DNA of 64,000 nt, from positions 124,001 to 188,000 of the forward strand of contig NZ_JACHFB010000001.1 of the NCBI RefSeq assembly GCF_014205885.1. Reading direction: 5' to 3'. Made by a program: the position numbers and the translations under genes. Below, piece by piece: positions 34,743 to 44,291 of this stretch. The DNA is from Borreliella californiensis (lineage in GTDB: Bacteria > Spirochaetota > Spirochaetia > Borreliales > Borreliaceae). Under the pieces are notes generated by a model, which saw only the letters and a list, made by a program, of their open reading frames with translations, was not told where the DNA came from and made no database searches. Every line of letters begins with the position of its first letter. The first letter of the stretch is position 1.

Positions 34743-34850
34743 ATTATTTAATTATAATGTATTTTAGTATAATTAATAGTTAATTATATATTCTAGATTG
34801 GATTAAATTTAGTTGAAAGTAATAAATAAAGGAGATTGTATATAAGGAAT

Positions 34851-36200
34851 ATGATAAAAAAGTTTAAAAATTATGACCAGATAATAAAAGAGCTATTTAT
34901 TATAGCTATTCCTACAGCTTTTGAATCGCTTTTATTTCAAATGGTAACTTTTTTTGATAATTTCATGATCTCTTATTTGGGTTCTTTTCATGTTACAGGA
35001 GTTTCTTTAGCAAATAGAGTAACTTTTCTTTTTTTTATTATTGTATTTGGACTTGGCACAGCTTTAAGCGCTTATGTGTCTCAAGCAATTGCAAAAAAGA
35101 AGTTTCTTCAAATAAGACAATCTTTTGCTTATATATTATCAATTGGAACCACAATAGGAATAATTTTTTTTATATTTTCATTTCTTTTTCCAAAAAACAT
35201 TATCAAACTATTTACAGCTAATCAGAATTCTATAAATTTTGGATCAGAGTATTTAAAAATTATTTCATTATCTTATGTGTTAATGGCATATTCTTTTTTA
35301 TCGGCTATGGGGTTTAAAAGTGCTAAAGAAGTAAAAATACCTTTATATGTTACTTCCATTGTTGTTTTAATAAATATTATTTTTAATTATATTTTTATTT
35401 TTGGTTTTGGCATGGGAATAAAAGGTGCTGCATATGCCACTGTGCTTGCTAGAATTGTTGAGTTTGTTTTTTATTTTTTATATAGTCTGATAAACAGTAA
35501 TTCATATTATAGGATTAAGTTTAGTGATTTTTTTGCTTCAAAGGTAGTTACTAGAGCTAATTTAAAACTGATTATACCTATTTTGTCTCACGAGATTTTT
35601 TGGGTTTTGAGTATAACTATTTTACATGCATTTTATGCCCGTGTTGGGAGCATTGAATACGCTTCATTTGCTGTTGCATCAAATCTTTTTGACATTTGTT
35701 TTGTGTTGCTTCATGGCATGGGACTTGCAACAGGGGTTGTTATTGGCCATTTAATGATTTATGATAAGAAACATGTCAGGTCGGTTGGATTTTTTTTATC
35801 TTTTTTAGGATTTCTTTTAGGTATTTTTGTAGTTATTTTGCTTATTGGAATATCGGGTTTTGCACCTTATATTTTTAGTAATTTAGATTCTCCCGAACTT
35901 GTTAGCGTGTTTATCTATGTTTTTGCAAGTATTGTAGTTTTTAAAGCTTTTACAGCACAGGTTCTTGTTGGAGTTTTTAGAGCTAGTGGCATACCAAATG
36001 TTTGTTTTTTTATTGAATCAGGGGTAATTGTTTTTTATACGCTTCCGGTTGCTTATTTATTAGTGTTTTATACAAATTTAAGTTTGCCAATAGTGGTTTT
36101 TATTGTAAATTTGGAAGAGATCATTAAAAATATATTTATAATAATTGAATTTTTTCATGATGATTGGATACGAGAGATTGAGTATGAAAAGCTTGCTTGA
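34851..36200 (+). CDS. MATE family multidrug/efflux transporter (BB0583-like)
   Basis: About 449 residues with twelve predicted membrane helices. MATE landmarks are ELFIIAIPTAFESLLFQMVT at the start, NFMISYLGSFHVTGVSLANR, and VLINIIFNYIFIFGFGMGIKGAAYATV at the end of the first half, with the second half repeating the pattern (ATGVVIGHLM, VLVGVFRASGIPNVCFF). It exports organic cations by H+ or Na+ exchange. The start is uncertain: ATG at 34851 behind AAGGA is preferred over TTG at 34836, which sits too close to the ribosome-binding site. Confidence 0.88.
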   Translation: MIKKFKNYDQIIKELFIIAIPTAFESLLFQMVTFFDNFMISYLGSFHVTGVSLANRVTFLFFIIVFGLGTALSAYVSQAIAKKKFLQIRQSFAYILSIGTTIGIIFFIFSFLFPKNIIKLFTANQNSINFGSEYLKIISLSYVLMAYSFLSAMGFKSAKEVKIPLYVTSIVVLINIIFNYIFIFGFGMGIKGAAYATVLARIVEFVFYFLYSLINSNSYYRIKFSDFFASKVVTRANLKLIIPILSHEIFWVLSITILHAFYARVGSIEYASFAVASNLFDICFVLLHGMGLATGVVIGHLMIYDKKHVRSVGFFLSFLGFLLGIFVVILLIGISGFAPYIFSNLDSPELVSVFIYVFASIVVFKAFTAQVLVGVFRASGIPNVCFFIESGVIVFYTLPVAYLLVFYTNLSLPIVVFIVNLEEIIKNIFIIIEFFHDDWIREIEYEKLA

Positions 36201-36267
36201 GTATGGAGGAATGGCAGCTTGGTGTATTTAGTGTTAATAAAAATTGATTTTTTATTTGGAGAAGTTT

Positions 36268-37614
36268 ATGTATTCATTAAGTGCATCAAAAAAGGATAAA
36301 ATTTATAAAGATCTTTTAAAAATTGCAATTCCAACTGCTATTGAGTTTTTTTTATTTAATTTTATTTCCCTTACAGATAATGCTATGGTTGCATATCTTG
36401 GTGATTATCCTGTTGCAGGAGTTTCTCTTGCAAATAAATTTTTTGAGCTGTTTGTTACTATTGGGTTTGCTATGGTGGGGGCTTACAATATAATAGCCAC
36501 AAGGCAATACAATCAGGGGGATTTTAAGAGCTTTAGAAATACATTTTTTATTAGTATATTTACTATTATTTTATTTTCTTTACCGTTTGTATTTATTTCT
36601 AGAGCAAACCCTTTTTTTTTACTTAGATTTATTTCTAATGATGTGCAGGCAGTTTATTATGGTGCTATTTATTTAAACATAGCTATTTTTTCTTTCGTAT
36701 TTGCAATTATAAAAGGGCTTGTTGCTAATGCTCTTAAGGTTGTTGAAATTGTTAAATTTCAAGTATACATTTCTGTTTTTGCAGTTTTTTTGAATTTTAT
36801 ATTTAATTATATTTTTATTTTTGTTTTTCATATGGGTGTCGTTGGGGCTGCTATTGCAACAACAGTTGTTCGTACCTTAGAGCTTGTTGTTTATCTTGTT
36901 TATACAGTATTTAACAAGAAATCAATTTTAAACCTTAAGCTTAATGATTTAAATATTAACATTAAGCTCTTTGTTCAGTTAATTAAATTTTTTATTCCAA
37001 TCCTTTTAAATGATTTTATTTGGTTTTTTGGATATCTTGTGTTGACGTCAATTTTTATAGGAATTGATATTCATAGATATGCTGCTTACAGCATATCTTT
37101 TTCTGTTTATTTTATTATCTTTAATATAATTAATTCCTTTTGTATTTCTTTAAATATTATGATGGGGTATGAAATGCATAATAGTAAAAAAGAAGTCATG
37201 AAAGTTGCAATTTATTTAGGTAAAATTGGTTTAAAACTTGCTTTTTTAACATCTTTTGCATTGTTTTTGTTTTCATTTTTTGCTCCTTATATTTTTTATA
37301 CATTAAAATATTCACACCTTATAGGAACTATTTTAAGGTATTCTTCTGTTTCTGCCTTTTTTATGGCCCTTGCTTTTCAGTATCTTTTTGGATTTTTCCG
37401 TGCAGGAGCATCTCCAAGTTTTGGTGCTATTATGGAAGGTTCTGTAACTTTTGTTTATACTATTCCTATTGCTTTTGTTTTAGCAAATTATACAAATTTG
37501 CCTTTTGAAATTATTGTTTTTATTCCAGCTCTTGAGGATGCAATCAAACTTGCTATTTCACTTCCTTATTTTTATAGTGAAAGGTGGATTAAATCTATTA
37601 AAACAGGTTGGTAG
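36268..37614 (+). CDS. MATE family transporter, tandem paralog (BB0584-like)
   Basis: 448 residues from ATG at 36268 with GGAG seven bases upstream (the frame extends upstream without support). It repeats the MATE pattern of the preceding gene: DLLKIAIPTAIEFFLFNFIS, NAMVAYLGDYPVAGVSLANK and FAVFLNFIFNYIFIFVFHMG. The pair arose by tandem duplication and has diverged widely, more than would be expected of a recent copy, so substrates probably differ. Followed by murD after 18 bp with its own promoter. Confidence 0.88.
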   Translation: MYSLSASKKDKIYKDLLKIAIPTAIEFFLFNFISLTDNAMVAYLGDYPVAGVSLANKFFELFVTIGFAMVGAYNIIATRQYNQGDFKSFRNTFFISIFTIILFSLPFVFISRANPFFLLRFISNDVQAVYYGAIYLNIAIFSFVFAIIKGLVANALKVVEIVKFQVYISVFAVFLNFIFNYIFIFVFHMGVVGAAIATTVVRTLELVVYLVYTVFNKKSILNLKLNDLNINIKLFVQLIKFFIPILLNDFIWFFGYLVLTSIFIGIDIHRYAAYSISFSVYFIIFNIINSFCISLNIMMGYEMHNSKKEVMKVAIYLGKIGLKLAFLTSFALFLFSFFAPYIFYTLKYSHLIGTILRYSSVSAFFMALAFQYLFGFFRAGASPSFGAIMEGSVTFVYTIPIAFVLANYTNLPFEIIVFIPALEDAIKLAISLPYFYSERWIKSIKTGW

Positions 37615-37626
37615 GTTTGATATAAT
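37598..37626 (+). promoter_or_regulatory. Extended -10 promoter abutting the murD start
   Basis: TGA-TATAAT (37618-37626) is a perfect extended -10; TTAAAA lies 17 bp upstream at 37598. The predicted start of transcription coincides with the GTG start codon of murD at 37633, with no ribosome-binding site between. Confidence 0.55.
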
Positions 37627-37632
37627 CTTATT

Positions 37633-38988
37633 GTGCGCTTAGACGAAATTAAAAATTTAAAATTTTTAGTAATGGGGTTAGGTATTAATGGGGGAGGAGT
37701 AGCTCTTTCTAGATTTTTATTAAAGCGTGGGGCAAAGTTGGTAATTACTGATCTTAAAAGTGAGGCAGAATTAGCTTTAAGTATTGATTCTTTAAAAGAT
37801 TTTGATAATCAAATTAGGTATGCTTTAGGTAAGCACGATATAAACGATTTTAAAAACGCTGATATTGTTGTGAAAAATCCTAGTGTTAAGCCCAATAACA
37901 AATATTTAAAGTTTGCAAAACGAGTTGAGACAGATATTAGTTTATTTTTAATATTTAACAAGAATCCTATAATAGCAGTAACGGGTACTAAAGGCAAATC
38001 AACTCTTGTGTCTCTTTTGTATCAGGTTTTGAAAAAAAAATATCCAAGAGCAAAACTTGGAGGAAATATTGGTGTGTCTCCTTTGAATTTTTTTGATCAA
38101 CTTGATGGAAGATCTCCCGTGATTTTAGAGCTTTCTTCTTGGCAATTGCAATCTTTAGATAATTTTAATCCTATTCTTAGCATTATTACAAATGTTTACA
38201 ACGATCACCAAAACTACTATTTAAATTTTGATGACTATATTATCGATAAGTCGAAAATTTTTGTAAATCAAACTTCAGGAATTGTTATTATTCAGGATAA
38301 GGCTTATTACAAATATTTTTCAAAATTTAAATCAAAAGCCAAAGTTATTTTATTTTCCGAATCCAATCCTTGTGATTTTGATCAAGATATTTTTTATTGT
38401 AGTAAAGGCAAAGTATATTTTAATGACAATTTAATTGGAAGTTTTTCTGAGTCACAAGTTATTTTTATGATCCCCAAGTTTATTACTTTTTTTGCTTCGC
38501 ATTATTTAAATATAGACCTTAATCATACATCTCAAATTTTAAATAATTTTAAAGGCATTGAGCATAGATTAGAGTTTGTTAGATTATTTCAAAATGTAAT
38601 GTTTTATAACGATACAGCTTCAACTATTCCTGAGTCTACGGTTTTGTCTGTTAAAAGTTTAAAAACAAATGATAATCACATTAACTTAATTGTTGGGGGA
38701 ACTGATAAAGAACTTGATTTTTCAAGTTTTAGCAAGATAATAAATGTTGTGAAAACTTGGATCTTAATAGAAGGTAGTGCAACTGTAAAAATTATTAAGA
38801 TTTTAGAAAAAAGTAGTATACAATATTTTGTATTTGATTCTTTAAAAGGTGCAGTAAATTATTCTCTAAAAATTTCAATTCCAGGTGACATTGTATTATT
38901 TTCCCCCGCTAGTGCTTCTTTTGAGCTTTTTAATAATGAGTTTGATAGAGGCTTGCAATTCAAAAATTTGGTTAATATGCTTGGTTAA
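37633..38988 (+). CDS. murD: UDP-N-acetylmuramoylalanine--D-glutamate ligase
   Basis: 451 residues, cytoplasmic Mur ligase adding D-Glu to UDP-MurNAc-L-Ala. N-terminal Rossmann-like VMGLGINGGGVALSRFLLKRG, the ATP P-loop AVTGTKGKSTLVSLL, GGNIGVSPLNFF, and the metal/substrate segments ELSSWQLQSLD, YNDHQNYYLNFDDYI and FKGIEHRLEFVR are all present. YNDTASTIPEST and GGTDKELDFSSF complete the C-terminal domain. The only plausible start is GTG at 37633, without a ribosome-binding site. Its stop overlaps the stop of the opposing Fem-like gene. Confidence 0.96.
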   Translation: MRLDEIKNLKFLVMGLGINGGGVALSRFLLKRGAKLVITDLKSEAELALSIDSLKDFDNQIRYALGKHDINDFKNADIVVKNPSVKPNNKYLKFAKRVETDISLFLIFNKNPIIAVTGTKGKSTLVSLLYQVLKKKYPRAKLGGNIGVSPLNFFDQLDGRSPVILELSSWQLQSLDNFNPILSIITNVYNDHQNYYLNFDDYIIDKSKIFVNQTSGIVIIQDKAYYKYFSKFKSKAKVILFSESNPCDFDQDIFYCSKGKVYFNDNLIGSFSESQVIFMIPKFITFFASHYLNIDLNHTSQILNNFKGIEHRLEFVRLFQNVMFYNDTASTIPESTVLSVKSLKTNDNHINLIVGGTDKELDFSSFSKIINVVKTWILIEGSATVKIIKILEKSSIQYFVFDSLKGAVNYSLKISIPGDIVLFSPASASFELFNNEFDRGLQFKNLVNMLG

Positions 38989-40028
38989 ATTTTTTTTCTT
39001 ATTACTTTGTAATAAAAGTATCTGAGTTTTTCAAGATTTGCATAAATCTTATAAATAAAATTTTTGTAAGTAAAATCATAACAGCCAATTCTGTGAATAA
39101 TATTTCCTCCAAATCCTGTTTTAAAACCATAAAGCCCATATAAGGGGTGTTTTTTATTTGCAATTGGGGGAATTCCTAATAAATCATATTCTTTTATTCC
39201 TAAATTTTTTAAGATTTGTATTGCTTTAAATTGCACTGCGTAATTGGGCATTAAATTTCTGTATTCTTTGCTTGAAGCCCCGTAAAGATAGACTGCTTTT
39301 TCCTTGTAAATTCCAACTATTATGCCAGAAATAATTATGTTGTTGTAAAATGCAATTATCAATTTTATTTGGGCATTTTTGTCTTGTTTGAATATTTTAA
39401 TGAGGTTTTGTATATATTCTTTTGAGTGAATAGTAAATTTATCTCTTTCGCTAGTTTCTTTGTAAAGTTTGTAAAATTCATTTAAATATACAAATTTATC
39501 ATCTATTATTATATTCAGATTTTTTTTTGTGCTGAGCTTTATATTGTATCTTGTTTTTTTTTTCATGTTAAGCAAAATATTCTCAAGAGAATTATTTAAG
39601 TTTAGTATTGTTGTGTTTGAAGGCTGTATGTCATCGAATGATTTTTTTAGGTATTTGATTTTAATTTTTAGTGGAAAGTATTTGTCATTTAGTGTTCTTT
39701 GATAGTAATACATTAAATCGAATCTTAAAAAAATTGTATTTTTATGTAAGTATGGTTTTATTTTTATGCTAAATTCTTTAATACTTTTGCTGATTTTATC
39801 AATATTAATGTTCTCAAGAGTTTTGTTTGAGAATTCCGGATGTGGAATATATGCTAAGTAAAAATTTTTAAACAGTCTTCTTTGCATTACAACAATTTTA
39901 CCAAGAACATTACTTTCAAATGCTAAGGCTTTCCAATTGTTGTTTTTTGTTGTTTTTATTAATGCCCACAGTTCGCTTTGAAGATAATTTTCTTCCATTT
40001 CTTTTGTTTTTATTTTTTTAATAGTCAT
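38985..40028 (-). CDS. FemABX family peptidoglycan bridge aminoacyltransferase (BB0586-like)
   Basis: 347 residues of the Fem/GNAT-like fold. Landmarks are QSELWALIKTTKNNNWKALA at the N-terminus ('Qs..Wa..k...gw'), an early FFLAYIPHPEF-like segment (NFYLAYIPHPEFSN), FLRFDLMYYYQRTL, the MKKKTRYNIKLSTKKNL motif, and the C-terminal AVYLYGASSKEYRNLMPNYA with YDLLGIPP and GLYGFKTGFGG. Such enzymes use aminoacyl-tRNA to add amino acids to the third-position residue of lipid-linked peptidoglycan precursors. Lyme Borrelia peptidoglycan carries glycine on ornithine, so a Gly-adding role is a reasonable inference. It lies 9 bp after metG on the same strand. Confidence 0.88.
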   Translation of the reverse strand: MTIKKIKTKEMEENYLQSELWALIKTTKNNNWKALAFESNVLGKIVVMQRRLFKNFYLAYIPHPEFSNKTLENINIDKISKSIKEFSIKIKPYLHKNTIFLRFDLMYYYQRTLNDKYFPLKIKIKYLKKSFDDIQPSNTTILNLNNSLENILLNMKKKTRYNIKLSTKKNLNIIIDDKFVYLNEFYKLYKETSERDKFTIHSKEYIQNLIKIFKQDKNAQIKLIIAFYNNIIISGIIVGIYKEKAVYLYGASSKEYRNLMPNYAVQFKAIQILKNLGIKEYDLLGIPPIANKKHPLYGLYGFKTGFGGNIIHRIGCYDFTYKNFIYKIYANLEKLRYFYYKVIRKKI

Positions 40029-40037
40029 TAATAGCTC

Positions 40038-42242
40038 TTAGCAAACTGTTCCGTTTGGAATATCTTTAGATAAAATTTTGTGCTTAGAATTTTCTAATAT
40101 TAAATTTATTCCGTTTATTTTAAGCTCTCCGTTTTCTGTTACTATATTAGCTTTTAAAAATTTATTTATGTCAATTTTAGGTGGGTAGGCAAGATCTTTA
40201 TTCTGATCGTTTTCGAGTATTATTCTCTCTCCAGCAATAGGATTTTTGATTGAATCTTCTACAATTATAACTTTAAAATTTTTATTTTTGTCCTCAGCAG
40301 CTATTAGCATTCCTTCAGATTTTATTCCTCTGAACTTTGCAGGCTTTAAATTATCTACTATTATTATATGTTTTTCCAAAAGCTCTTCTTCTGTGTAATA
40401 CCCCTCAAGACTGCTTACTATTTGTTTGTCCTTGTTAGTTCCGTCATCTAGTTTTAATATGAATAAGTTTTTAGCCTCGGGGTTTCTTTCTATTTTGTTT
40501 ATTTTTACAACTCTTAAGAGCACTTTTTCTCTAAATAAGTTTTCTGGCTGTTCTTTTTCTCTAAGCAGGCTTTCCGCTTGTTCTTTTTCTTTCATGTTTT
40601 TCTCTCCTGAATATTTTAGCTTTAAATTGTTAATTTTTTTTTGCTCTAGTTTATTGAATAATATTTCTATAAATTCAATTTTGTTAATTCCCGATTTAGT
40701 TCCAAGAATTTTGGTTGAAAATTGATAACTGTTGCCAAAGAATTGTTGTATCTTTTTGCTTGTTTCGGGAATAAATGGCATCATTAAAATAGATAAGTCT
40801 CTGATTAGGTATATTAAGTTTGAGATTAGTTCTTTTGTTTCTTGTGGAGAGTTGTCTTTTCTTTTCCATGGTTCGTTATCTTGAAATATTTTGTTTCCAA
40901 GGGATGAAATTTTAAGTATTTCTTTGAGTGCGGATTTTAGTTCTGTTTTTTTAAAAAGATTTAGTATTTTACTATATTTTGGTGTTATTTGTTTCCAAAA
41001 TTTATTTTGAATTTCTATTGTTTCTATTACATCTCCAAAGAATTTTCTTTGAAATGTTAGCACTCTGTTTACAAGGTTTGAAAAATTATCAATAAGCTCT
41101 GTATTTACTCTTTCCATGAGATCTTGCCACATAAATTGAAAATCAGATTTTTCAGGTCTGTTATAATAAATGTAAAATCTCCAAATATCAGAAGGGATTC
41201 CTGTGGTAATAGCATCGTTTCCAAAAATTCCTGTTCCTTCTGATTTTGAAAATTTAAGATTTTCGTAATTTAAGTATTCACTTGATGAGAGTTGATTTAA
41301 TGTTGTCCAATTTTCTTCACTTCCAATTTCTATGGAAGGGAATATAATTGTATGAAACAATATATTATCTTTCCCAATAAATTGTACAAGATTTACTTGA
41401 TCATTGTTTTTCCACCAAGATTTCCAATTTTTGATAATGTTTTTGGTAATTGAAATGTATCCTATTGGAGCATCAAACCATACATAAAATACTTTATTTT
41501 CATAACCCTTTTTAGGCACGGGAATTCCCCATTTCAGGTCTCTTGTAATTGCTCTTTCTTTAAGCCCATCTCTTAAAAAAGCTTTTGTCATTTTAAGGGC
41601 ATTAGTATTCCAATTTTTACTAGTATCTGGATTTTTTATCCATTTTTCAAGTTTTGTTTTTATTTTAGGAAGATCTAAATAAAGATGATTGGTTTTTTTT
41701 AAAATAGGTTTATTATTGCAAATTATGCATTTTGGATTTATTAGGTCTGTTGGATTTAGAAGCTTAGAGCAGTTGTCGCACTGATCTCCTTTTGCCATGC
41801 TTTGGCATTCTGGGCATTCTCCTATTACATATCTATCAGCTAAGAACATTGAATCTGTATTGCAAAAAAACTGTTCAGTTTCTCTCTCTTTTATATAACC
41901 GTTTTTTTCTAATTGCAGGAAAAAATTTTGTACAATGTCTTGATGGTGTTTGTTAGTTGTGCGACCGAAAATATCAAATTCAATATTGAACCATTTGTAA
42001 ATTGTTTTATGTATTTCATGATATTTATTGCAAAGTTCTAAAGGGGTAGTCTTTTCAATTAAGGCTTTGGTTTCTGTGGCTGTTCCATATTCATCTGTTC
42101 CGCATATATAAAGAGTTTCAATTCCTGACATTTTCGAATATCTTGCAAAAGCATCAGCTGATAGTACTTGGACTAAATTTCCAAGATGAGGTATGTTATT
42201 AACATAGGGTAGAGCAGCTGTAACTAGATTTATTTTTTTCAT
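40038..42242 (-). CDS. metG: Methionyl-tRNA synthetase
   Basis: 734 residues. The HIGH-type motif is [13 protein letters not shown], the zinc-finger region has [16 protein letters not shown] followed by CIICNN, and the KMSKS equivalent is [10 protein letters not shown]. An anticodon-binding helical domain ([16 protein letters not shown]) follows. The C-terminal 110 residues form an EMAP/Arc1p-type tRNA-binding OB domain ([20 protein letters not shown]), which often causes dimerisation. The linker before it holds a tandem 10-residue repeat ([20 protein letters not shown]). An AAGGGG site precedes the ATG. Confidence 0.96.
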   Translation of the reverse strand: MKKINLVTAALPYVNNIPHLGNLVQVLSADAFARYSKMSGIETLYICGTDEYGTATETKALIEKTTPLELCNKYHEIHKTIYKWFNIEFDIFGRTTNKHHQDIVQNFFLQLEKNGYIKERETEQFFCNTDSMFLADRYVIGECPECQSMAKGDQCDNCSKLLNPTDLINPKCIICNNKPILKKTNHLYLDLPKIKTKLEKWIKNPDTSKNWNTNALKMTKAFLRDGLKERAITRDLKWGIPVPKKGYENKVFYVWFDAPIGYISITKNIIKNWKSWWKNNDQVNLVQFIGKDNILFHTIIFPSIEIGSEENWTTLNQLSSSEYLNYENLKFSKSEGTGIFGNDAITTGIPSDIWRFYIYYNRPEKSDFQFMWQDLMERVNTELIDNFSNLVNRVLTFQRKFFGDVIETIEIQNKFWKQITPKYSKILNLFKKTELKSALKEILKISSLGNKIFQDNEPWKRKDNSPQETKELISNLIYLIRDLSILMMPFIPETSKKIQQFFGNSYQFSTKILGTKSGINKIEFIEILFNKLEQKKINNLKLKYSGEKNMKEKEQAESLLREKEQPENLFREKVLLRVVKINKIERNPEAKNLFILKLDDGTNKDKQIVSSLEGYYTEEELLEKHIIIVDNLKPAKFRGIKSEGMLIAAEDKNKNFKVIIVEDSIKNPIAGERIILENDQNKDLAYPPKIDINKFLKANIVTENGELKINGINLILENSKHKILSKDIPNGTVC

Positions 42243-42339
42243 TCAGTTTTCCCCTTTTTTAGGTTATTAATATTGTAATACGGATAGGATATTTTTTTTC
42301 AATACCTTTTACAAAAATTCTTTAAAAAGCAATTTTGTT

Positions 42340-42370
42340 TTGACTTGTTTTTGTATAAAATTGATATAAA
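42340..42370 (+). promoter_or_regulatory. Candidate sigma-70 promoter of the exported nucleosidase gene
   Basis: TTGACT at 42340-42345, then GATATA (spacer 17) or TATAAA (spacer 19) at 42363-42370. It lies 37 bp upstream of the ATG, which has its own AAGGAG site. Typical geometry for an ordinary leadered gene. Confidence 0.45.
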
Positions 42371-42406
42371 TATTCTTTTACTATTATTTATAAGGAGTGC
42401 AATTTT

Positions 42407-43204
42407 ATGAATAATTATTTAATAAAACTTTTTCTTTTTTTATTAGTTTTTTCAAACGGTTATGTTGCTTTTTCTAAAAATATTAATGTTTTAATAATAA
42501 CTGCTATGGACTCTGAGGCTGAGCAGATAAATAAGCTTATGTCTAATAAGGAAGAAATAGTGTTTAAGGAGTATGGTCTTAATAAAAAGATTGTAAAGGG
42601 AAAGTTGTCTAATCGTAATGTTATGACTATTGTTTGTGGGATTGGTAAGGTTAATGCAGGCGTGTGGACTAGCTATATTTTGTCAAAATACAATATAAGT
42701 CATATAATTAATTCTGGGGTTGCTGGTGGTGTTGTTAGTGCTAAATACAAAGATATTAAAGTGGGAGATGTGGTAGTGTCTTCAGAGGTTGCATATCATG
42801 ACGTTGATTTGATTAAATTTGGATACAAAGTGGGACAGCTTGCGGGAGGATTCCCTCAAAAATTTATTGCCAATAAGAATTTAATCAAGAAAGCTACAGA
42901 GGCCGTTAAATCAAAGGTTGGAGATTCTAATGCATATTCAGGATTAATACTAACAGGAGATCAGTTTATTGACCCGGCTTATATTAATAAAATTATAGGA
43001 AACTTTAAAGATGTAATAGCTGTTGAGATGGAAGGTGCAGCAATAGGGCATGTTGCTCATATGTTTAATGTACCTTTTATAGTTATTAGGTCAATATCTG
43101 ACATTGTAAATAAAGAAGGAAATGAAGTTGAGTATAGCAAATTTACTAAATTGGCAGCTTTTAATGCAGCTAAAGTTGTACAAGAAATTTTAAGAATTCT
43201 TTAA
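42407..43204 (+). CDS. pfs: Exported MTA/SAH nucleosidase (BB0588/Bgp-like)
   Basis: 265 residues: a signal peptide (LIKLFLFLLVFSNGYVAFS) followed by a complete MTAN domain. The nucleosidase motifs VLIITAMDSEAEQINKL, IVCGIGKVNAGVWTSYIL, INSGVAGGV, GDQFIDP, VAVEMEGAAIGHVAH and IRSISDIVNKEGN include the catalytic Glu and Asp. It cleaves methylthioadenosine, S-adenosylhomocysteine or 5'-deoxyadenosine. A signal peptide is unusual for this cytoplasmic family. The B31 ortholog is known as Bgp, a glycosaminoglycan-binding protein, so adhesion may be a second role. AAGGAG precedes the ATG. Confidence 0.93.
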   Translation: MNNYLIKLFLFLLVFSNGYVAFSKNINVLIITAMDSEAEQINKLMSNKEEIVFKEYGLNKKIVKGKLSNRNVMTIVCGIGKVNAGVWTSYILSKYNISHIINSGVAGGVVSAKYKDIKVGDVVVSSEVAYHDVDLIKFGYKVGQLAGGFPQKFIANKNLIKKATEAVKSKVGDSNAYSGLILTGDQFIDPAYINKIIGNFKDVIAVEMEGAAIGHVAHMFNVPFIVIRSISDIVNKEGNEVEYSKFTKLAAFNAAKVVQEILRIL

Positions 43205-43253
43205 AAAATATTAAAATTCTTGCATTTATAATTTATATTGTATTTTTTTAAAG

Positions 43254-44291
43254 GTGTTTTGTTTAAAAGATTATGTTTTTAAGAAGGCAAGGATATTCGT
43301 AAAAGAGAATAAGTCCAGGGCCAATATAGTTTTCCCTGAAAGTAGTGATTCTAGAGTTTTAAAGGCAGCTGTTGTTATTTTGCAAAAAAATCTTGCAGAT
43401 TCGATTATTTTGATAGGCAAAAAAGATCCTGTTATTAATTCTTTAAAAGAATTTTCTAATTGTAATGGTATTTTAGAAAGAATAGAAGTTGTTGATCCAA
43501 ATTCTTTTTCAGATATTGAAATGTATTTGGATGAATATTGGACTTTGCTAAAGCTAAAAGGCGCTACTAAGCAAAGCTTAAGGGCCCAGGTTTTAGATGA
43601 AATTACTTTTGCTATGCTTATGGTAAGATTTGGTTATGCTAAATCTTGTGTTTGTGGAGCGATTTCAACTTCTGCCAAGGTTTTGTCTAATGCCTTAAGA
43701 ATAATCCCCAAGTTAGAAGGTGTTAAGATTATATCATCTTTTATGATTATGGATACTTTAAGTATTGCTCGTAATGTTGATTTTTGTTTTGGACATAATG
43801 GAATCTTATTCTTTGCAGATTGTTCTGTAGTAGTCAATCCCGATTCTTTAGGGCTTGCAGAAATTGCATTGCAAAGTGCTAAATCTTTTAAAGATATTTT
43901 AAATGCCAAGCCCAAGGTTGCTCTTTTAAGTTTTTCAACAAAAGGGTCTTCTAGAGCTAAAGAAACTGAAAAAGTAAAGAATGCTTTAAATATTGTTAAG
44001 AATAAAGAGAGTGATTTGCTTATTGATGGTGAGCTTCAGCTTGATTCAGCCATAATAAAAGACGTTGCAGAGAAAAAATGTAACAAATCTTTGGTAGCAG
44101 GTTCTGCTAATGTTTTAATATTTCCTAATTTAGATGCAGGCAATATTGGTTATAAATTAGTAGAGAGATTCGCTTTTGCTAAAGCCTACGGTCCCTTTTT
44201 ACAAGGTTTTTCCAAACCCATTAGCGATCTTTCAAGGGGCTGCTCTGTTGATGAAATTGTATTTGCAAGTGCTTTAATGATAAGCATTTAA
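43254..44291 (+). CDS. pta: Phosphate acetyltransferase
   Basis: About 345 residues, only the PTA/PTB catalytic domain (no DRTGG domain). NIVFPESSDSRVLKAAVVI, ILIGKKDPV, CGAISTSAKVLSNALRIIP, VVNPDSLGLAEIALQSAKSF, LLIDGELQLDSAII and NVLIFPNLDAGNIGYKL match the family. It interconverts acetyl phosphate and acetyl-CoA. In Borrelia, which lacks pyruvate dehydrogenase, acetate activation through AckA-Pta supplies acetyl-CoA. The first possible start is GTG at 43254, overlapping its own AAAGG site, so the exact start is uncertain. The 3' end overlaps rsmA by 18 bp. Confidence 0.92.
   Translation: MFCLKDYVFKKARIFVKENKSRANIVFPESSDSRVLKAAVVILQKNLADSIILIGKKDPVINSLKEFSNCNGILERIEVVDPNSFSDIEMYLDEYWTLLKLKGATKQSLRAQVLDEITFAMLMVRFGYAKSCVCGAISTSAKVLSNALRIIPKLEGVKIISSFMIMDTLSIARNVDFCFGHNGILFFADCSVVVNPDSLGLAEIALQSAKSFKDILNAKPKVALLSFSTKGSSRAKETEKVKNALNIVKNKESDLLIDGELQLDSAIIKDVAEKKCNKSLVAGSANVLIFPNLDAGNIGYKLVERFAFAKAYGPFLQGFSKPISDLSRGCSVDEIVFASALMISI

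Noticed and set aside
34836..34850. TTG 34836 as the MATE transporter start
   Set aside because: It lies one base after its own GGAGA site; ATG 34851 is more plausible, though not certain.
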